Source: Xylocopa sonorina
Taxonomy: Eukaryota; Arthropoda; Insecta; Hymenoptera; Apidae
Reading direction: 5' to 3'
Assembly (NCBI RefSeq): GCF_050948175.1
Contig: NC_135205.1
Span: 3,447,795-3,511,794 of the forward strand
Length of the DNA: 64,000 nt
The notes under the pieces were generated by a model. The model did not search any database. It was not told where the DNA came from and saw nothing but the letters and a program-made list of their open reading frames with translations. This document shows positions 32,210-46,400 of the stretch, one piece after another. The position numbers and the translations under genes are program-made. Position 1 is the stretch's first letter; each line of letters begins with the position of its first letter.

Positions 32210-32233
32210 ACGACGACGACGACGACGACGACG
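32210..32233 (+). repeat. (CGA)n trinucleotide repeat
   Basis: Eight CGA/GAC triplets in a row, next to further cagacg words. Confidence 0.85.
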
Positions 32234-35200
32234 ATCACGCTGCCGCGTCGTAACAGGCAACGCGCGCCGCCGTTGAAAACCCCGCGGGGTTTTCGAGCCA
32301 GTTTGATAAAACGATCCGCGCGCAGCGTTACCCGTGGACGGGGGCGATGTTTAATCTCGCGATGGGACCCGAGGTGGGCGGGCAAACGATGAAAAGGAAT
32401 CGAGAAAGGCTGGCAAACAGTCTAAAACCAGGTATCAAGTGGGCGAACACTTTCGGGAAGCTATCTGGCACGTACGCGTACGCTCGCCACACGGAATTTC
32501 TCATCTTCCATCCGCGTGCCTCTTTTCTTAAGTCGACCAACAATACTCGTCGGGATTTTCTTGTCTGATTGCGAGCATTCGTTCTACATTTTATCAATTT
32601 CGTTCTTTTCGATGGAACGATTGCCTGGCGATCTTAGACACCTCGAGATGATGTTTTTCTTGTCGTTTCATGGATATTTGGGAAGGAGAATTGAAATATA
32701 AAGATACAACGTTGCTTGTGCAGGATTTGATTGGATATGTTAGAAATAATACGATGATCGATCCTCTTGGCGAACAAGTTCGCGAGATCCTCGCGGTATC
32801 CGGGCGGATCGTCCTCGAGGAGAGCGCGACGTTCTCCAGAAGCGTCGAACCGACAAAGAAGCGGCGTTCGAGCGCGGGGAGGCGCAGAAATCCGTGGGCT
32901 AGTTGCATCCGATGGACTCATGCAGATGAGCATAAACGAGTCCCCGGGACACCGTGCAGAGACGAACAGGAGAATGGGAGGAGCCGTCCTCTTGTTCGAA
33001 GCCCTTCCACGACGCGCTGGCTACCAAGATGTTTATGTAGATGAGCGAACCTGGTTCAGAGCCGTCCTCTCGCCGTCGACGACGTGGATTCTGGCGCGAA
33101 TCGGACGGGAAAAAAAGGGGAACGGGTCGTTTCACATAAATATCGAACGGGTCGAGGAACGAAACGCTTAGAGAGAGGGTCGAGGAGCCGCGAACGAGGG
33201 AGAAAGGAAAGGGCGACCGCGCGCGAGAGAGAGAATATTAAACCAGACGGAAATTAACGTTCGATTCGAATGGACTGTTCCCAATCGGGAACGATTTCAT
33301 AAATCAACGGGATCGCGGGTTTACGCCGGTCGTGAAATTAGGAGAGCAAGGTGCTATCGTACGTTTTTTTTTTTTTTCGCCGCGATAACGACCGCGCGTC
33401 TTCGAGCACACAATTATAGGAATTATCGTCTGTTTACGACTCGCGTTTCGTCGTGTTTTCTCGGCTCGTGCGGCTTTTGCCGTTTCGTCACGGTCGTTAT
33501 TAACGCAGGACGCTCGAGGATGCTCGCTCGGACGCTCGCCATCGGAAGAAGCCCACGCTTGATTGTAATACGCTAATCTGTTCGTATTGTACAATGTTGA
33601 TTTATTAGGTCCCTCTTAATTGCTCTTCGAGTGTACAACGTACAATGAAGTTTCATTAAGAACGTTCCTCAAGTATCCTAACGATCTTTAACGAGGGTCT
33701 TCGTACACGGAACAGAATCAGAGCTGATCGCTTTTGTCGAAAAGGATAACACACGATTCAAAGAAGCAACGTTTGGTTATCATAAAAGAAGACGCAGTAA
33801 CGTTTTCACGAAGCGCCGCTAATTTCACGATCGTGGTCCCATCGAAGGGTGCATTTCACCCTCTTCAGGATAATGTTTCCACCCGTTACCATCGAACAAA
33901 ATCAGGAAGTGGATAGGATCTTGGTCCTCCGCAGCGGCGAGGACCACCAAACGATCAGCGCGCCCCCAGCATCATGCCTTACACCCGTCGACTGGCCCGT
34001 TAAGTGATTCGGCTAATTGCGTCGTCCCTGTGACTCGGTCCCTCGCCCTTAATCACCCTAATCGCCGTCCGCTAATTATTCGCGGCGCGATTAAAGAAGA
34101 CCCTACGCCCTGTGCAGTACCGGTGTTCGCTCCTCTGCTTTTCCAGCCATTTATACCGTAACTCGTGGACGAAAGCTTTCTTTATTTTGCCAGCCGTTTT
34201 CCACGGCGTTTCGTTCGTTTCTCTTTTTTCTTCACCGTACGTTACCGTTTAAGAACCACGCGAGGAGAGCGTGTAATGAAATTTGGATCAGTTCCAAATT
34301 ATCATCGTTTCCCGTTCTGGCTTTCGTTCTTTTAAAATGTATGGCTCGCAGGGCGGTTGATAAAGAAGCGTTGACGGTCTCAATTGTTAAATCGTAGTAA
34401 TAACAAATCGTTGATTACACCGCGATTGGAGGTAGCTCGTAACTCAACGCGGAAAGAGACGAATGGGTTAATCGCACGATTTTCGTTTCCACGCCGTATG
34501 GTATACCGTGGAAATGGGCAATTAGGTGTAATAAAGAGTGGCGTTGTTCCATGCGCGAGCTCTACGCGAGCACCATAAATCGCGGCACGAGGCGTGTCTT
34601 ATTTTTAATCGACCTTTAATTTGTCCGTGCGAGCGACCCCCTGCACAGTCGCTAACTTCGCGTTCGCGATGTGGTGGATCTTCGTCGCTGCCTCGACTGT
34701 CCGATTAGCCCAGAATTTTTCGCGTTAATTGATTCAGGACGACTCCTTCGTTCGTCGCGTTTCGATTCACCGTCGACTTCGATTCTATCGGGGCCTACGG
34801 AGACGGCAAGTCGGGTAGAAACGATGAATAAGGACGAGTAACGATTAAATTGCATTTTACTACTCCAAATTGGCCTTATCTCTATCTACATCGAACCGAA
34901 TCGCTTTTTACCTTAATTAACAGCGCGATCGTAATCAGTGTGGTAATGTTTCAGGGTATCAGGGAAAGCCATTGAATTTGTGATTAACGGCGTACACTTG
35001 TAGCATTGGGGAGAAATTGTTCTGTATTAATTGACGGTTTCATAAGCTAACGAGTAACACTAGAATTCAAGATTTACTTCGGATAAATCAGCTACTGTTA
35101 GTATCGCAAACTATCCATCGAAATTTGGCTGGTTTTACCAAATCTACGCGATCGCAGCTGACACAGCTTCCATGCTCGTCGACGAGGAAGTAACGCGTTT

Positions 35201-36050
35201 CCCTCTATGCAAAATCGAGCGATCGGACGCGATACGAGGATCCTTGAACAGTAGATTCGATCCTTCGACGAAATCGCAGCGAGACGTCGCGATAGTCTTC
35301 TTCTCTCTCTCTCTCTCTCTGTCTCCCAGGGGCATATTTGAAAAACAAAAATCTTGACGGGCGAGTGTCAACGGGACGATAGCCTTCGTTGTAGGCGCGA
35401 ACAGGATGCGATTAGCATTTCCCATTTACATATTGACGGGATTTCGAAAAGTTATGAATATTTTACGGCCCGCGCCGCCGCGGAGCGGACCGCGTCGTCG
35501 ACGACGCCGCGTGTGCGCTCGCTTGGTCCATTGATAACGTTGTCGCGTAATCGTTCGGCAAGCATAATCAATCGACGATACGTCAGAAAGATTTGATACG
35601 CGGAAGTCGAGTGGATTGATGGCCAGGACGTCGAGTACCAATTGTTGGACTCGTCGACGCGCGCTCGCTGGACGAAGATTCGGTTGATTCACCCTGATGG
35701 ACGTACGATAAGGTCGAATCCTAGGCGTGAAACGGGTGACCTTAGAATCTCTCGAGCTGATAAGGGTGGCTCGAAATATCGGCTGAGCGCCAGCGGTTGC
35801 GACTGCGGTCGAAAGGTGGCACCGCTTGGCCTTTTGGGCCTTTCGATCGCACACGAATTTTTGCTTTTCTTTTAATTAAATATCGTTCGTATCGTATACA
35901 TTAAATAGGCTTCTAATATTCAACTAACACTGGACAATTCTCGTTAGAAAATAATCGAGAACGTCAAAGATAATTTAGAATACTGTGCTTGATAGGATCT
36001 CGAGGAAAATGGTTGCTACCTTCACGCGCGCTGACTCGTTTAAAAAGGCA

Positions 36051-36510
36051 ATTGAAAAGGATGGTTGCAAGTATTTATTTTACTTCCATTACGATACAGT
36101 AGAAAACGAAGTTGCGACGGAACATTAGATTCTGTAATAATAACTGCATTCACATATCTGACATATCTGTTATACTTGCATAGAAAATAACTAAGTTATA
36201 CACTTGTTTAACAAGCTTTAGTTTCACTAGACTAATCCTTCTCTGATTCACATTCTTCCATCTTCACAATTTCTTCACATTAAAAATGAAATTGAAAAGG
36301 ATGGTTGGAAGTATTTATTTCACTTCCATTGCGATACAGTAGAAAACGAAGTTGCAACAGAACATTAGATTCTGTAATAATAACTGCATCCACATATCTG
36401 ACATATCTGTTACACTTACATGGAAAATAACTAAGTTATACACTTGTTTTACATTCTTTAGTTTCACTAGACTAATCCTTCTCCGATTCACATTCTTCCA
36501 TCTTCACAAT
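36051..36510. repeat. Tandem array C: 240-bp unit, two copies
   Basis: The unit starts attgaaaagg at 36051 and again at 36291. The copies differ at roughly a dozen visible positions. Unit two loses identity after about 36510 (cttcacaat). The unit is AT-rich compared with the flanks. Confidence 0.9.
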
Positions 36511-38590
36511 CTCCAATACAATCGTCGAACCGTTAATAACCATCTGAACGCATCCCCTTCCGCATTGTTCCGGTGATACGTTGCCAGGCGTATCCGTGGA
36601 AGCAGCTCGTTAGTCAGAGAGCAAGTTTAGACGGACCGTACGAAATTCTGATTTGGCCTCGTCGGAATTCGAGCTATCCGAAATTGACATTGAACCGCGC
36701 GCGCGTAACTTACCGCGCGGCGGCGGTCGTGACTGCCACCAATCAATGTCGCGATTACCGATAGTTTCGGAATTTCATTATCGCCGGCGTAAAACGCGCT
36801 GTTGTTTCGAATACTTCGCGAACGTGGCTGGCAAACGGAGTCGCGCGCGGATATTTATGCGAACGAACGGCCAGGCCACCTCGTCGAGGAACGATAATAA
36901 TTAATGGAAACTTGCCCGGTGGTCGATGCGTATCGCGAGCCACGGCTACGCGGCGCTCGCGATAACGATTCATCATGTCTGCCTCGCGTCGAAACAGATT
37001 CGCATCGTCGATGTGCCGCGCCGCGACGTTTCAAATTGTCGTCTATACGGGAGGAGAAAGAAATGGGACGGCTTAATAAGAGGCCGCCGTGGTACACGTT
37101 GAAAAGCAGCCGGTTCAATTGCCGGTTGGGGAAAACGGGAGCGTGATCGATGGCGCGGGCAATGTTTCCAAGCACGCTGCAAAAGACGTCGCGGTTTCTA
37201 CAGCCGACATCGAGAATTATCTTCCGCCTTCTACGCTTGTCCCGCCACCCACCACTTTGAATTAAGAGACAGACCGAGCAAATTCGAATCGCCTCGTCGA
37301 GGAGGACGTCGCTTCAAAACAAACGATTTATCTTTTTCCGCTGGCCTAGTCAGCGGGCCAGAAAATCGGGGCTGAAAGATATTGCCAAGTGTCAGCAGAG
37401 AACGAGGGAAAGAACAGTGGATCGTGCGTAAGAGAAAGTCCCGCGAGGGGCTGTTTTGCTCGAAGAGGATCGTGGAGCGTCCGCGAGGTGCTGCCCTCTG
37501 GCGAGAATACTTGTCGAGAGACGGGACCAAGACGCGGAGTCCTCGAACTTTGACTTTTTCCAAAGTGAGCGGACCTGTAACGGGTTATGCAACGCGTCAC
37601 AGGGGCTACTGGCCGATCGTTGACGCGACACGAGGCAGTTTTGGCAACGGCCAAACCGCGTAATTGGTGGCAGCGAGTAGCCAGCGATAAATTCTCACTT
37701 CTTAATCTCCTCGAGGCAGTCCCATTCGACGAAGCTACCCGGTTCTTTCCGCCTTCTGGTCCCATTGAAAACGCGCCACCCCTTCGCGATAAGATCGCGT
37801 CGCGTAGTCAGCCGGATTTATTCCAGCGACGCGACGCGCGAGGCTCGTCATTTCCCTCTCGATTAGCCGCGATAATGCAGCCTAACGAAGGTGCGCGCGT
37901 CACAAATCAGCGCGTAACCAGAGAACCCCGCGAGCTCGAAGAGTCAACCAGCGGTCGAAGAAGCAGCGAGAGCAAGGGTAGAGAGAGGCGAAACCCGTTT
38001 CCTCGAAAATAATTCCCGTGGACGGTGTCCCCGCGCTGCTCGTATACCCGTCGCCTGGCTCACCAGGTTGCGGGACAGTCGGTTGGTTCTCATCCAGGAA
38101 TTCCTCAGGTAGAAGAGAGATAGGTCACGAGTTGCAGTCTGGCCTGCATAGGGCTCCTTTTTTCTCTTCTGGGGCGGGGCACTGTCCATCTACCTGCCCG
38201 CGACCGGGGCACAAACGCGCATTCTAATAATAATCTATAGGAACCCCGCTCAAAGGCATGTTCTGCTGGAAGATGGGGCGAATAGGGTTGAAGCGCGGGG
38301 GTAGAAGGGAAGGTGGCGGTGTTCGTTGGTCAGACGAGGACGCAGGAGGACTGAAGGAAGAGGAAAGAGAGGAATTAGAGGGGCTTAGCTTCGTAGAGCC
38401 TATTATGAACGCAGCGGGTGTGGGTGGACGCGGATTGCGGTGGATGCGACGACCGTGCCGACGAAGAGGGGAACCGTGGAACGGATTCAGGCATTTTTCT
38501 CCCGATTTCGACGCTCCTCGTCCCCGCTGAAAGCCGGCTGTCGATATTTAATGCGATAATGTCCCGTCGCGTGTAACCAAACGTCCCCGT

Positions 38591-38624
38591 TGACTGACTG
38601 ACTGACTGACTGACTGACTGACTG
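38591..38624 (+). repeat. (TGAC)8 tetranucleotide repeat
   Basis: Eight and a half uninterrupted TGAC units, a likely polymorphic microsatellite. Confidence 0.92.
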
Positions 38625-39819
38625 GTGCTCTCTGAGCGGCGACACGGCCGCGACTTGTCTCGAGGAACCCTCCCCAGGGCTTCCGGGACGAGCGGGTTCT
38701 CTCGTTGTTCAGCGTTTTTCTGGACCAGTCTCTCTTCTCTTCCGTTCGCGACCCACTTCCCTCTTCTTTGGGGCCGCGGTCTACTTCTTTCGCCGCGCCA
38801 TCTGACGGTTTAACGATTTTATTACCGTCGCGATTAGATTTCGCCCGGTTTTTGCTGGCCACGATCGAGGAAAGGGTAACGGGTCTTCTGGGCTTGTCGT
38901 TGTATCTTGTCCCCGCTGCGGTCGATTCCTTTTTGCCGCCGCGCTTCGACCAATTTATGAGCTACACCGTTTTTCTTTCGACCTATATTAGCTCGAATTG
39001 GGGAGCGAAATAGTTACGGCCTCCGATCTTGGGGAATCTCTTTATTTGCAAAATTACTTCTTCACTCTCATCCTCGTTCTTCGAACCGTTCCTCGCACCA
39101 CTTCGAGCAGTGGCGAGATATTCAAAGCGCACATTCAGCCTCGTTTAATCGTCCAGGTCAGCGGCCCGTCGATGGTACGGATCCTCGAACCATATCGATT
39201 CAACGAAATTAATCGATCGCGCCGTGAACGAGGATGATATCGCGTCGATGGGGAGCGTAAGAGTCGGAGCGGATATCTCTAACAGAGGGTGGCGGTAGTA
39301 GTTCATCTTCCAGGAGCCCGTCGAGGCGTTTTTACTGGCCGAGGTGGGCCGTGGCTCCAGCGAGAAACGGCTGCACGGGATGTGTGCCGGGTTTTAAAGA
39401 ATGGTTTCCCGCGGCGCATCACTCTTCCCCGCCGGTTAAGGCTCTCTTCGTCGTTTTATCGGCTGTGTTTACACCGGGCCCCGGATGGATCTTTTTCGGG
39501 AAGAGAACTTCCGCGACGTGTCCGTGTCCGAGAAGAACGATCGTTCTACAGCGGCAGATAACTCACTTGTCCGACCGCGTCAAAACAAAGGATCGTGTCA
39601 CGGATCCACGGTGCTCCCGCAAAAAACACCGCGTTTTCAACGGCTCCCTCGGATCCGCGCTTGCATCGCGTCGTCCGAGTCCCGGGCCCTCGACTTGGCG
39701 CAAATCACTGCGCCCCAAGCTTCGATTGCCCTCCATCCGTCCGAGAAGATGCCCGAGAATGTCCTCGCTTAGACTGGTCCCCCTTGCGACCTACATTTTA
39801 GTCGCTCGCTTTTTCTGCG

Positions 39820-39833
39820 ACCGTTCGAACGGT
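39820..39833. repeat. 14-bp perfect palindrome at the edge of array D
   Basis: ACCGTTCGAACGGT is self-complementary and ends 1 bp before the first unit of the 364-bp array. Confidence 0.75.
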
Positions 39834-39834
39834 T

Positions 39835-40562
39835 CGACGCTTCGCTAAATTCGAAGTCCATCTACAGCCACGTTTAAAGGGAACGTTCGTCGTTCCAAAC
39901 GGATACATAACTAGACGATACATAGTTTGCTTAGTAGTTGTTCGAAGTCTCGTGGAATTATTCTACTTTACAAGATTCTAGTCTCAGTGCATCGAACAGA
40001 CATAACGTTTACCCTTGTAACTCGTCTGCGATGGTATATCCAGCTATTAAACTCGTTGAACGATCGATCGTCTCGTGCTCGAAACTCGAAAACCACCAAT
40101 GTTCCCGATGAATTAGTCATTTTTCTAACCGATACCATGAAAATGACTATCCTCCCGTGTGTCATCGAGCGGAAAGGTGTTCCTAGTCGACGGAGTCGCG
40201 ACGCTTCGCTAAATTCGAAGTCCATCTACAGCCACGTTTAAAGAGAACGTTCGTCGTTCCAAACAGATACATAATTAGACGATACATAGTTTGCTTAGTA
40301 GTTGTTCGAAGTCTCATAGAATTATTCTACTTTACAAGATTGCAGTCTCAGTGCATCGAACAGACATAACGTTTACCCTTGTAACTCGTCTGCGATGGTA
40401 CATCCAGCTATTAAACTCGTCGAACGATCGATCGTCTCGTGCTCGAAACTCGAAAACCACCAAGGTTCCCGATGAATTAGTCATTTTTCCAACCGATACC
40501 ATGAAAATGGCTATCCTCCCGTGTGTCATCGAGCGGAAAGGTGTCCCTAGTCCTGAGAGTCG
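39835..40562. repeat. Tandem array D: 364-bp unit, two copies
   Basis: The unit begins cgacgcttcgctaaattcg at 39835 and 40199. The two copies are nearly identical apart from scattered single-base changes. Open frames of about 100 codons in each copy are by-products: 364 is not a multiple of three and the translations match no family. Confidence 0.92.
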
Positions 40563-42720
40563 CGAAGTTGCCGCGGCGCCCGTGCCGTCATAACTCACCC
40601 TCGCGTAATTACAGGATGTCTATCGGTCCCCGCTGCCTTTCCTCTCGCTTTCTCCCTTCAACGCGCTTCCTTCCACGTTCGCCGCTCGTCTCGCGGAGCG
40701 TGGCGATGCGGGGCCGTTTATCCGCGGCAGGTATAGGGCGCGTGTCACCTGTTCCGCGACATCTCGTAAATAACTGAAATAACATCTTAAGTCGGGGGTC
40801 TGCGGATTCTTGTCGGGGTGGTTGGCGGTACGCGAGCGTGGTCGATGTTCGATCGGCTCGGCTGCAACCAGGATGTACCCGATCGGGCCCGAGTAGCCGA
40901 GCCGCGAGCAATTTATGAACGCTGAGGCGTTTCACGTCGCTGGGGCGCGTACGACTCCGTCTTCCTTTTATTCCTCGCCTCGTCGAGGTTGTCCACGGGA
41001 CGACGAGAAACAGGGGAGAAAGATCGCGGCTAGGCTACGCCTATAATCTGACCTGATGATACGTTATCGGTTCAACCGAGCGTCACGGTACCCCGTAACT
41101 GATTATCACCCTGCGAGGTGGTAGGTAAGCGCAACATTGTACGACGATGGACAGACGCGCGTGGCGTGCGAGAGTTGGCGCGTACCCGCGTGGACCAGCG
41201 TCTCGACTCTCCTCGTTTTGCATCGCGCGTGGTGAGCGCAGCTACGTTCCTTCGGGTAATGGAGATTTTTTCGAAAGCACGTTTAAAGGGACTGTATACG
41301 CTGCGCGTCGATATCACGGATTACGAGTGACAGCGGCGCGTGTTGTACCCTTTTCACAGTAATTTACGTGATTAATAACGAGACATGGCCGCGCGTCGAA
41401 TACGTCGAATAAATTTCTCGACGGGCCGTAGTTCGAGCAGAAATGATAAATAGGCGGCCGCGCGGATCCGCGGATACCGCGGGGCCCAGCGTCGCTCGCG
41501 GGAGATGTGCACGGGCCCGTTGACAAGCTGGCCCGACGCGTGTCGAGAGAGGGATAGAACGAACGCGTCGACGGTGACAATTGAGCCGTTATTCTTATTG
41601 ATTTCTCAATGGATAATTAATAACGCCCGGGGAGGCAGCCCGTTCAGCCAGCTGGATTGAAACATTGTACAGTCTCACCTACGCGGATCTCTCTGAGACG
41701 ATCTCTCTGTTCGACGTCGAACGACAGCGTCGGATCGATGGATCTGTGAATGCCGCGTCGGATTGTCTAGGTGAGAGAGGAAGATCGGTTAGGTCTCGAT
41801 AACCATGGGAGCGTACCAGTCAGGATGAGTCCGCGCTTTCGAAACCGTCGAGCGGAGCGTTAAGTGGTTGTCGAACCGGGGATCGAACATTTCCAAATAA
41901 AACGGGCCCAGCGGATCATCCGAGGTCGTTCGATCGTGATCTCCGATCGCGTCCAGCCGCGCTCTGACTGCGCGATTTTCTCCGCCCCGCGACGTGGATC
42001 TCAATTACACGCGTCTATTTCTCGATTTTAGCCGATTTCGTGCTATCGTTTATTGTAGAACAGTGCATATTGGGACGATTTTAAGTGTGCATAGGATTAG
42101 ATTCAGAACAGACGTGGAGAAGTCAGCAGATTTTTTGCAGACCGCGTTTAATCGATTCAGATCGGCTGACGCGAAGCAGGAAAAGCGCATCGGGCTGTAT
42201 ATAAACTTTGGAATGATAGAAAATTGATAAAGGGGGGGCGCACTGTTTCCTTATCGACGTCTAATGAAGACTGAAGCATCGGGAAACTAATTTGCCGCGA
42301 GATGGAAGGCGGAGCGGCTCGGCTAACTCGATACTCGGATAGCGGCGTCAGGTGGATCGGTAATAAAAGGGAATCGTGGGAAAGAAGAGGCTTCCGTCGT
42401 CGAAACCCGGGTGGAATCCGTTCGTCTGGCGTTTAGCCACGAGGAAAATGGAGCACAATTGCGTTTATTATTCGACGTCACCCTCGTCGCGCGTAGAATT
42501 TCTATGCATTTGCAAGTGACGACAGGAAGATGCAACGGGGGTTGGGATTTCTCGCGTGTCATCGCCCGCCTGTGTTATGTATATGTATGGAGATGCGTAC
42601 GCCTCGTCTATTGTGAGGCGGACGCCAGCCGATTTTCCTTCGAGGGAAAGAAGCCCACACGATTTTCCCAACCGGCTCGTTTCTGTCTTATTCACGCTCA
42701 CCTCGCCTTCGCAATTTATG

Positions 42721-43460
42721 CTCGACTCTTTCGCACAGTTTTAATATATCTATGGAAATCGTTAAATTTTCCAATCTTCTATTTAACGAAATAGAGACAG
42801 ACTGAAGATCGTAGACAAAGTTTACACTGTATACCATTCAGAACGCTTTTCATACAATTAGATGCAATCTTCGACTTCGTTTTCAGCGTCAGAAACAACC
42901 CCCTCGATTCTTTCGCACAGTTTTAATATATCTATGGAAATCGTCAAATTTTCCAATCTTCTATTTAACGAAATAGAGACAGACTTAAGATCGTAGACAA
43001 AGTTTACACTGTATACCATTCAGAACGCTTTTCATACAATTAGATGCAATCTTCGATTTCGTTTTCAGCGTCAGAAACAACCCCCTCGATTCTTTCGCAC
43101 AGTTTTAATATATCTATGGAAATCGTCAAACTTTCCAATCTTCTATTTAACGAAATAGAGAGAGACTAAAGATCGTAGACAAAATTTATACTGTATACCA
43201 TTCAGAACGCTTTTCATACAATTAGATGCAATCTTCGATTTCGTTTTCAGCGTCAGAAACAACCCCCTCGATTCTTTCGTACAGTTTTAATATATCTATG
43301 GAAATCGACAAACATCCCAATCTTGTATTTAACGAAGTAGAAAGAGACTGAAGATCATCGTAGACAAAGTTTACACTGTATACCATTCAGAACGCTTTTC
43401 ATACAATTAGATGCAATCTTTGACTTCGTTTTCAGCGTCAGAAACAACCCCCTCGATTCT
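42721..43460. repeat. Tandem array E: 182-bp unit, four copies
   Basis: Copies start at 42721, 42903, 43085 and 43267 (ctcgaytctttcg), with a fifth start at 43452 that loses identity after ctcgattct. The last copy is 185 bp because of a 3-bp insertion (atcatcgtag). Copy 4 is the most diverged. Units are AT-rich and carry ttttaatatatctatgg and a cttttcatacaattagatgc stretch. Confidence 0.93.
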
Positions 43461-46400
43461 GACTTAATTAAAACTAGTCTCGATAGAGTATCTCTGCGAT
43501 GTTACATCGAGGAGATAAATTTCCTTGGAAAAAATCTCTTCCCTTATCGCGACACGGATTGGAAATTTCGCCAGACGTCAGGTAGCCGGTGGATATGACG
43601 TCCGCGGTCAGATAAAACGAATAAGTATATCTCTGACAGTGCGAAAGGACTGGCCGCCTGTGGGCGACGAGACAAGGGGTCAGGTAATTCGGCCTTTTTA
43701 GAAAACGTATGGGCCGAGCTTACACGAAACGCACCTCTAACCGGGCCTCCAGTCGAGATAAGGTAGCCTACGAAACGGGCATTACCGTCACCAGAAACGA
43801 ACAGAGTGACCCAAAGTGCCGTGAAGAACCGACGAGGGAGGCCCCTTTCTTTTTTCTCTCCCCCTCCTCGACTCTCTTCTCCTTTTTTTCTTTCGCGTCC
43901 GCTGGCTCCTTTTCCTTCGACTTCGAGGGGATAGAGAAAGACCAGGGACACAGTTGCCCCGTCTTTGACAGCGATCCAACAGACGTAATGAGAGAGCCAG
44001 CGCTTGCATACTGAACGATCCTCGAGCCGCTGCATCGAGATTCTGATCTCGCGGTGTGTACAAACAATAACGCCGCCGCTGGATCGTTCGTCATTTTCTG
44101 TCGTAAATCAGGTTGCACCGGCTCCCGTTGTAACGCTGACGGATGCCCCGTCGTGATAGTCGACTGCTGCCGCGCGAGACCCCGGCGGAGGGTGAACGCG
44201 AAAAACTCGCGCCGGATATTTATTGCTATTACCGTCCACTGTTTATTATGTCACCAAAAAGAGCGCGAGGAAAAGTGGAACGACCCGTAGCTCGCTCTGT
44301 CGGCTTTCTAAGAGGCGCGTGAGATATCGATACGAGCGATTAATCGAACCAACCTAGCCTGGTACGATCCAGAATTTCCACGTCCTCGATTCCACGTCTA
44401 TCACTGCGATTATCTCACAGTCAACGCAGCGTCGAACCGTTGACGTATCAACGAACGTTCGCCAGTCATGCGAAACGAACTTCGCCTAATATCCTCGCCT
44501 AACGATTCAACGTAGCCGATGCTACGTCGGATGGTACCACAGGGATGCTCACCGCCTCGATGCATCATCTCTTCGAAGCTCTTTTCCCGTCTTCCTCTTC
44601 TCCTAGCTGGTCTTTTTAAGTTAACACTGAGAGAGAGAGGAAAAATAAAAAGGAGCGGGAGGAAATAAAGAAAGAGGGAGAAAGAGAGAAAGAAGACGCG
44701 AGGAGATCCTTCGATGGCGATACCAGGGACGACCCCAAACCCTCCGTCCCGTATGCAGCCGGCCTGCCAGTCATCCCACGGGGGTTTAGTCACACTGGAA
44801 TTTCGTTGGAGGATTTCTGCTGGCCCCCGTCCTTTGCTCGATCGAGCCGCGTCTCTTCCTCCGCTGCCGTGCGAGCAGGCGCTCCGGAACGCGGCGAGAG
44901 CGACGAAATTCCTTGTCCCTGCGGCGCTCCGTGGAATTCGCCGGAGTTCCACGCTCTGGCCCCAGAGTCGTCGTCGATCGGTGGTATTCGGGACTCGTTA
45001 GAACGAACTATTCCGTTTTGATGCGCATCGCGGCTGCTACGCGGCTCGAGGTAGCTGACTGGAGGGAAAATTAAACGAGGACCCCGCGTGTCGCCCTTAA
45101 AATTCGATCCACTTTGCCACGAGGCGTTCGACTGCTCGTCGATCGGCTCTTAACCGTCGTGGTTTTTAGTCTGACTGCGCATTCACACGGTTCAGAAGAA
45201 CTTTCGATACGCGGATCTTCGAGACTTGCGTGCTTGTCTCTTTGCGACACAGTCACGTTAATACGAGACTGAATCTAACCTTTGACACTCAGCATCGTTT
45301 CGTCTTAACGTTGCAACGAAGTGTTCTAAATTGAAGATCGCTCGAGCGCTAACGAGCGGCTGTCAAGTGGCCAGCAACGAGCCAACTTCACCTCTGCTAC
45401 ATCGCGATTTTCATAGAAACGTGATCGTGGTATCAACCACCAGCCACGTGGGTTTGTCGACGAGACGGAGGACAAGGAAAATCTGTAGCTCGCATTACTT
45501 TCTGCTCGACTGGCGCGTTTAAAAGCTCGCTGTTCCACCTGAATAGGTAGCAACGAAGCAGCCAATGGACAAGATTCGATGTACTCTCTATCGCCGTACT
45601 CTACAACAACTGTATAACAGCTAATAACGAAAGCGATACATCAACCGCTCGGATCGCTCGGATAATCGCGAGAGGCACGGCGTTAGAAAGCGCGGTGCGG
45701 AATGTACCGCGGGGCGTAATTTAAATTTCCAACGCGGCGCGAAGCGAGCGATCGTGCAGCGGCGGTCGGTGGCCTATAAAAATCGCGGTCGTAACGAGGG
45801 AACAATTAGCTGGCCGTTGATAAGGAAACACTGTGCCCGCGATTATTGGGCCGGAGCGGAACGAGGCGTTCGCCGTTTTGTACGCTCGTTACGGGCAGAA
45901 CCGCGGAGGCCCACCTCCTCCTCTTGGATTCAGCCAGCGTTTTTACGGACGCGCCGCGGTCTCGTTTCGCCGCGACTCGCGCAATTACGAACTCCTCCTC
46001 TGGTATCGGAGGGAATTACAGTATCGCTGCGAAGCAGCGTTTAATGACGAGATCGGATTCCATTCCGGGTTCGTTCGCGATGCTAATTTATGCGACGGTC
46101 CGGCGTACGCTCTCGCGCGCGTCGCTAAGACGCCCACGTTAACTTCGTTGCCTGTCTATCACTATTATCGCTAAACGCAACGACCGTGAGAGGTACGCTC
46201 GACGGGATACCGAGCGTGGACGCACGGCGGAGGTTCCCTTCCAGACGCTTGTAATTATTTCGCTGCTCAAACGTCGAGCGAGTTCCTCCGTGTGCGACTC
46301 GTATTTCCTCTCGTTCCACGGAGATCATCGACTACGCGCGCATTAAACACCGTGAAACACGGCACGAACTCGCCTTGACCGAGGGCCGCGATCCTGGCCG

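Noticed and set aside
39927..40593. Two similar ~100-codon frames
   Set aside because: They are the same frame in two copies of the 364-bp array D. The unit length is not a multiple of three and the peptides match nothing known.
45775..45782. TATAAAAA in GC-rich context, possible promoter
   Set aside because: No Initiator, leader-like sequence or coding exon follows it.
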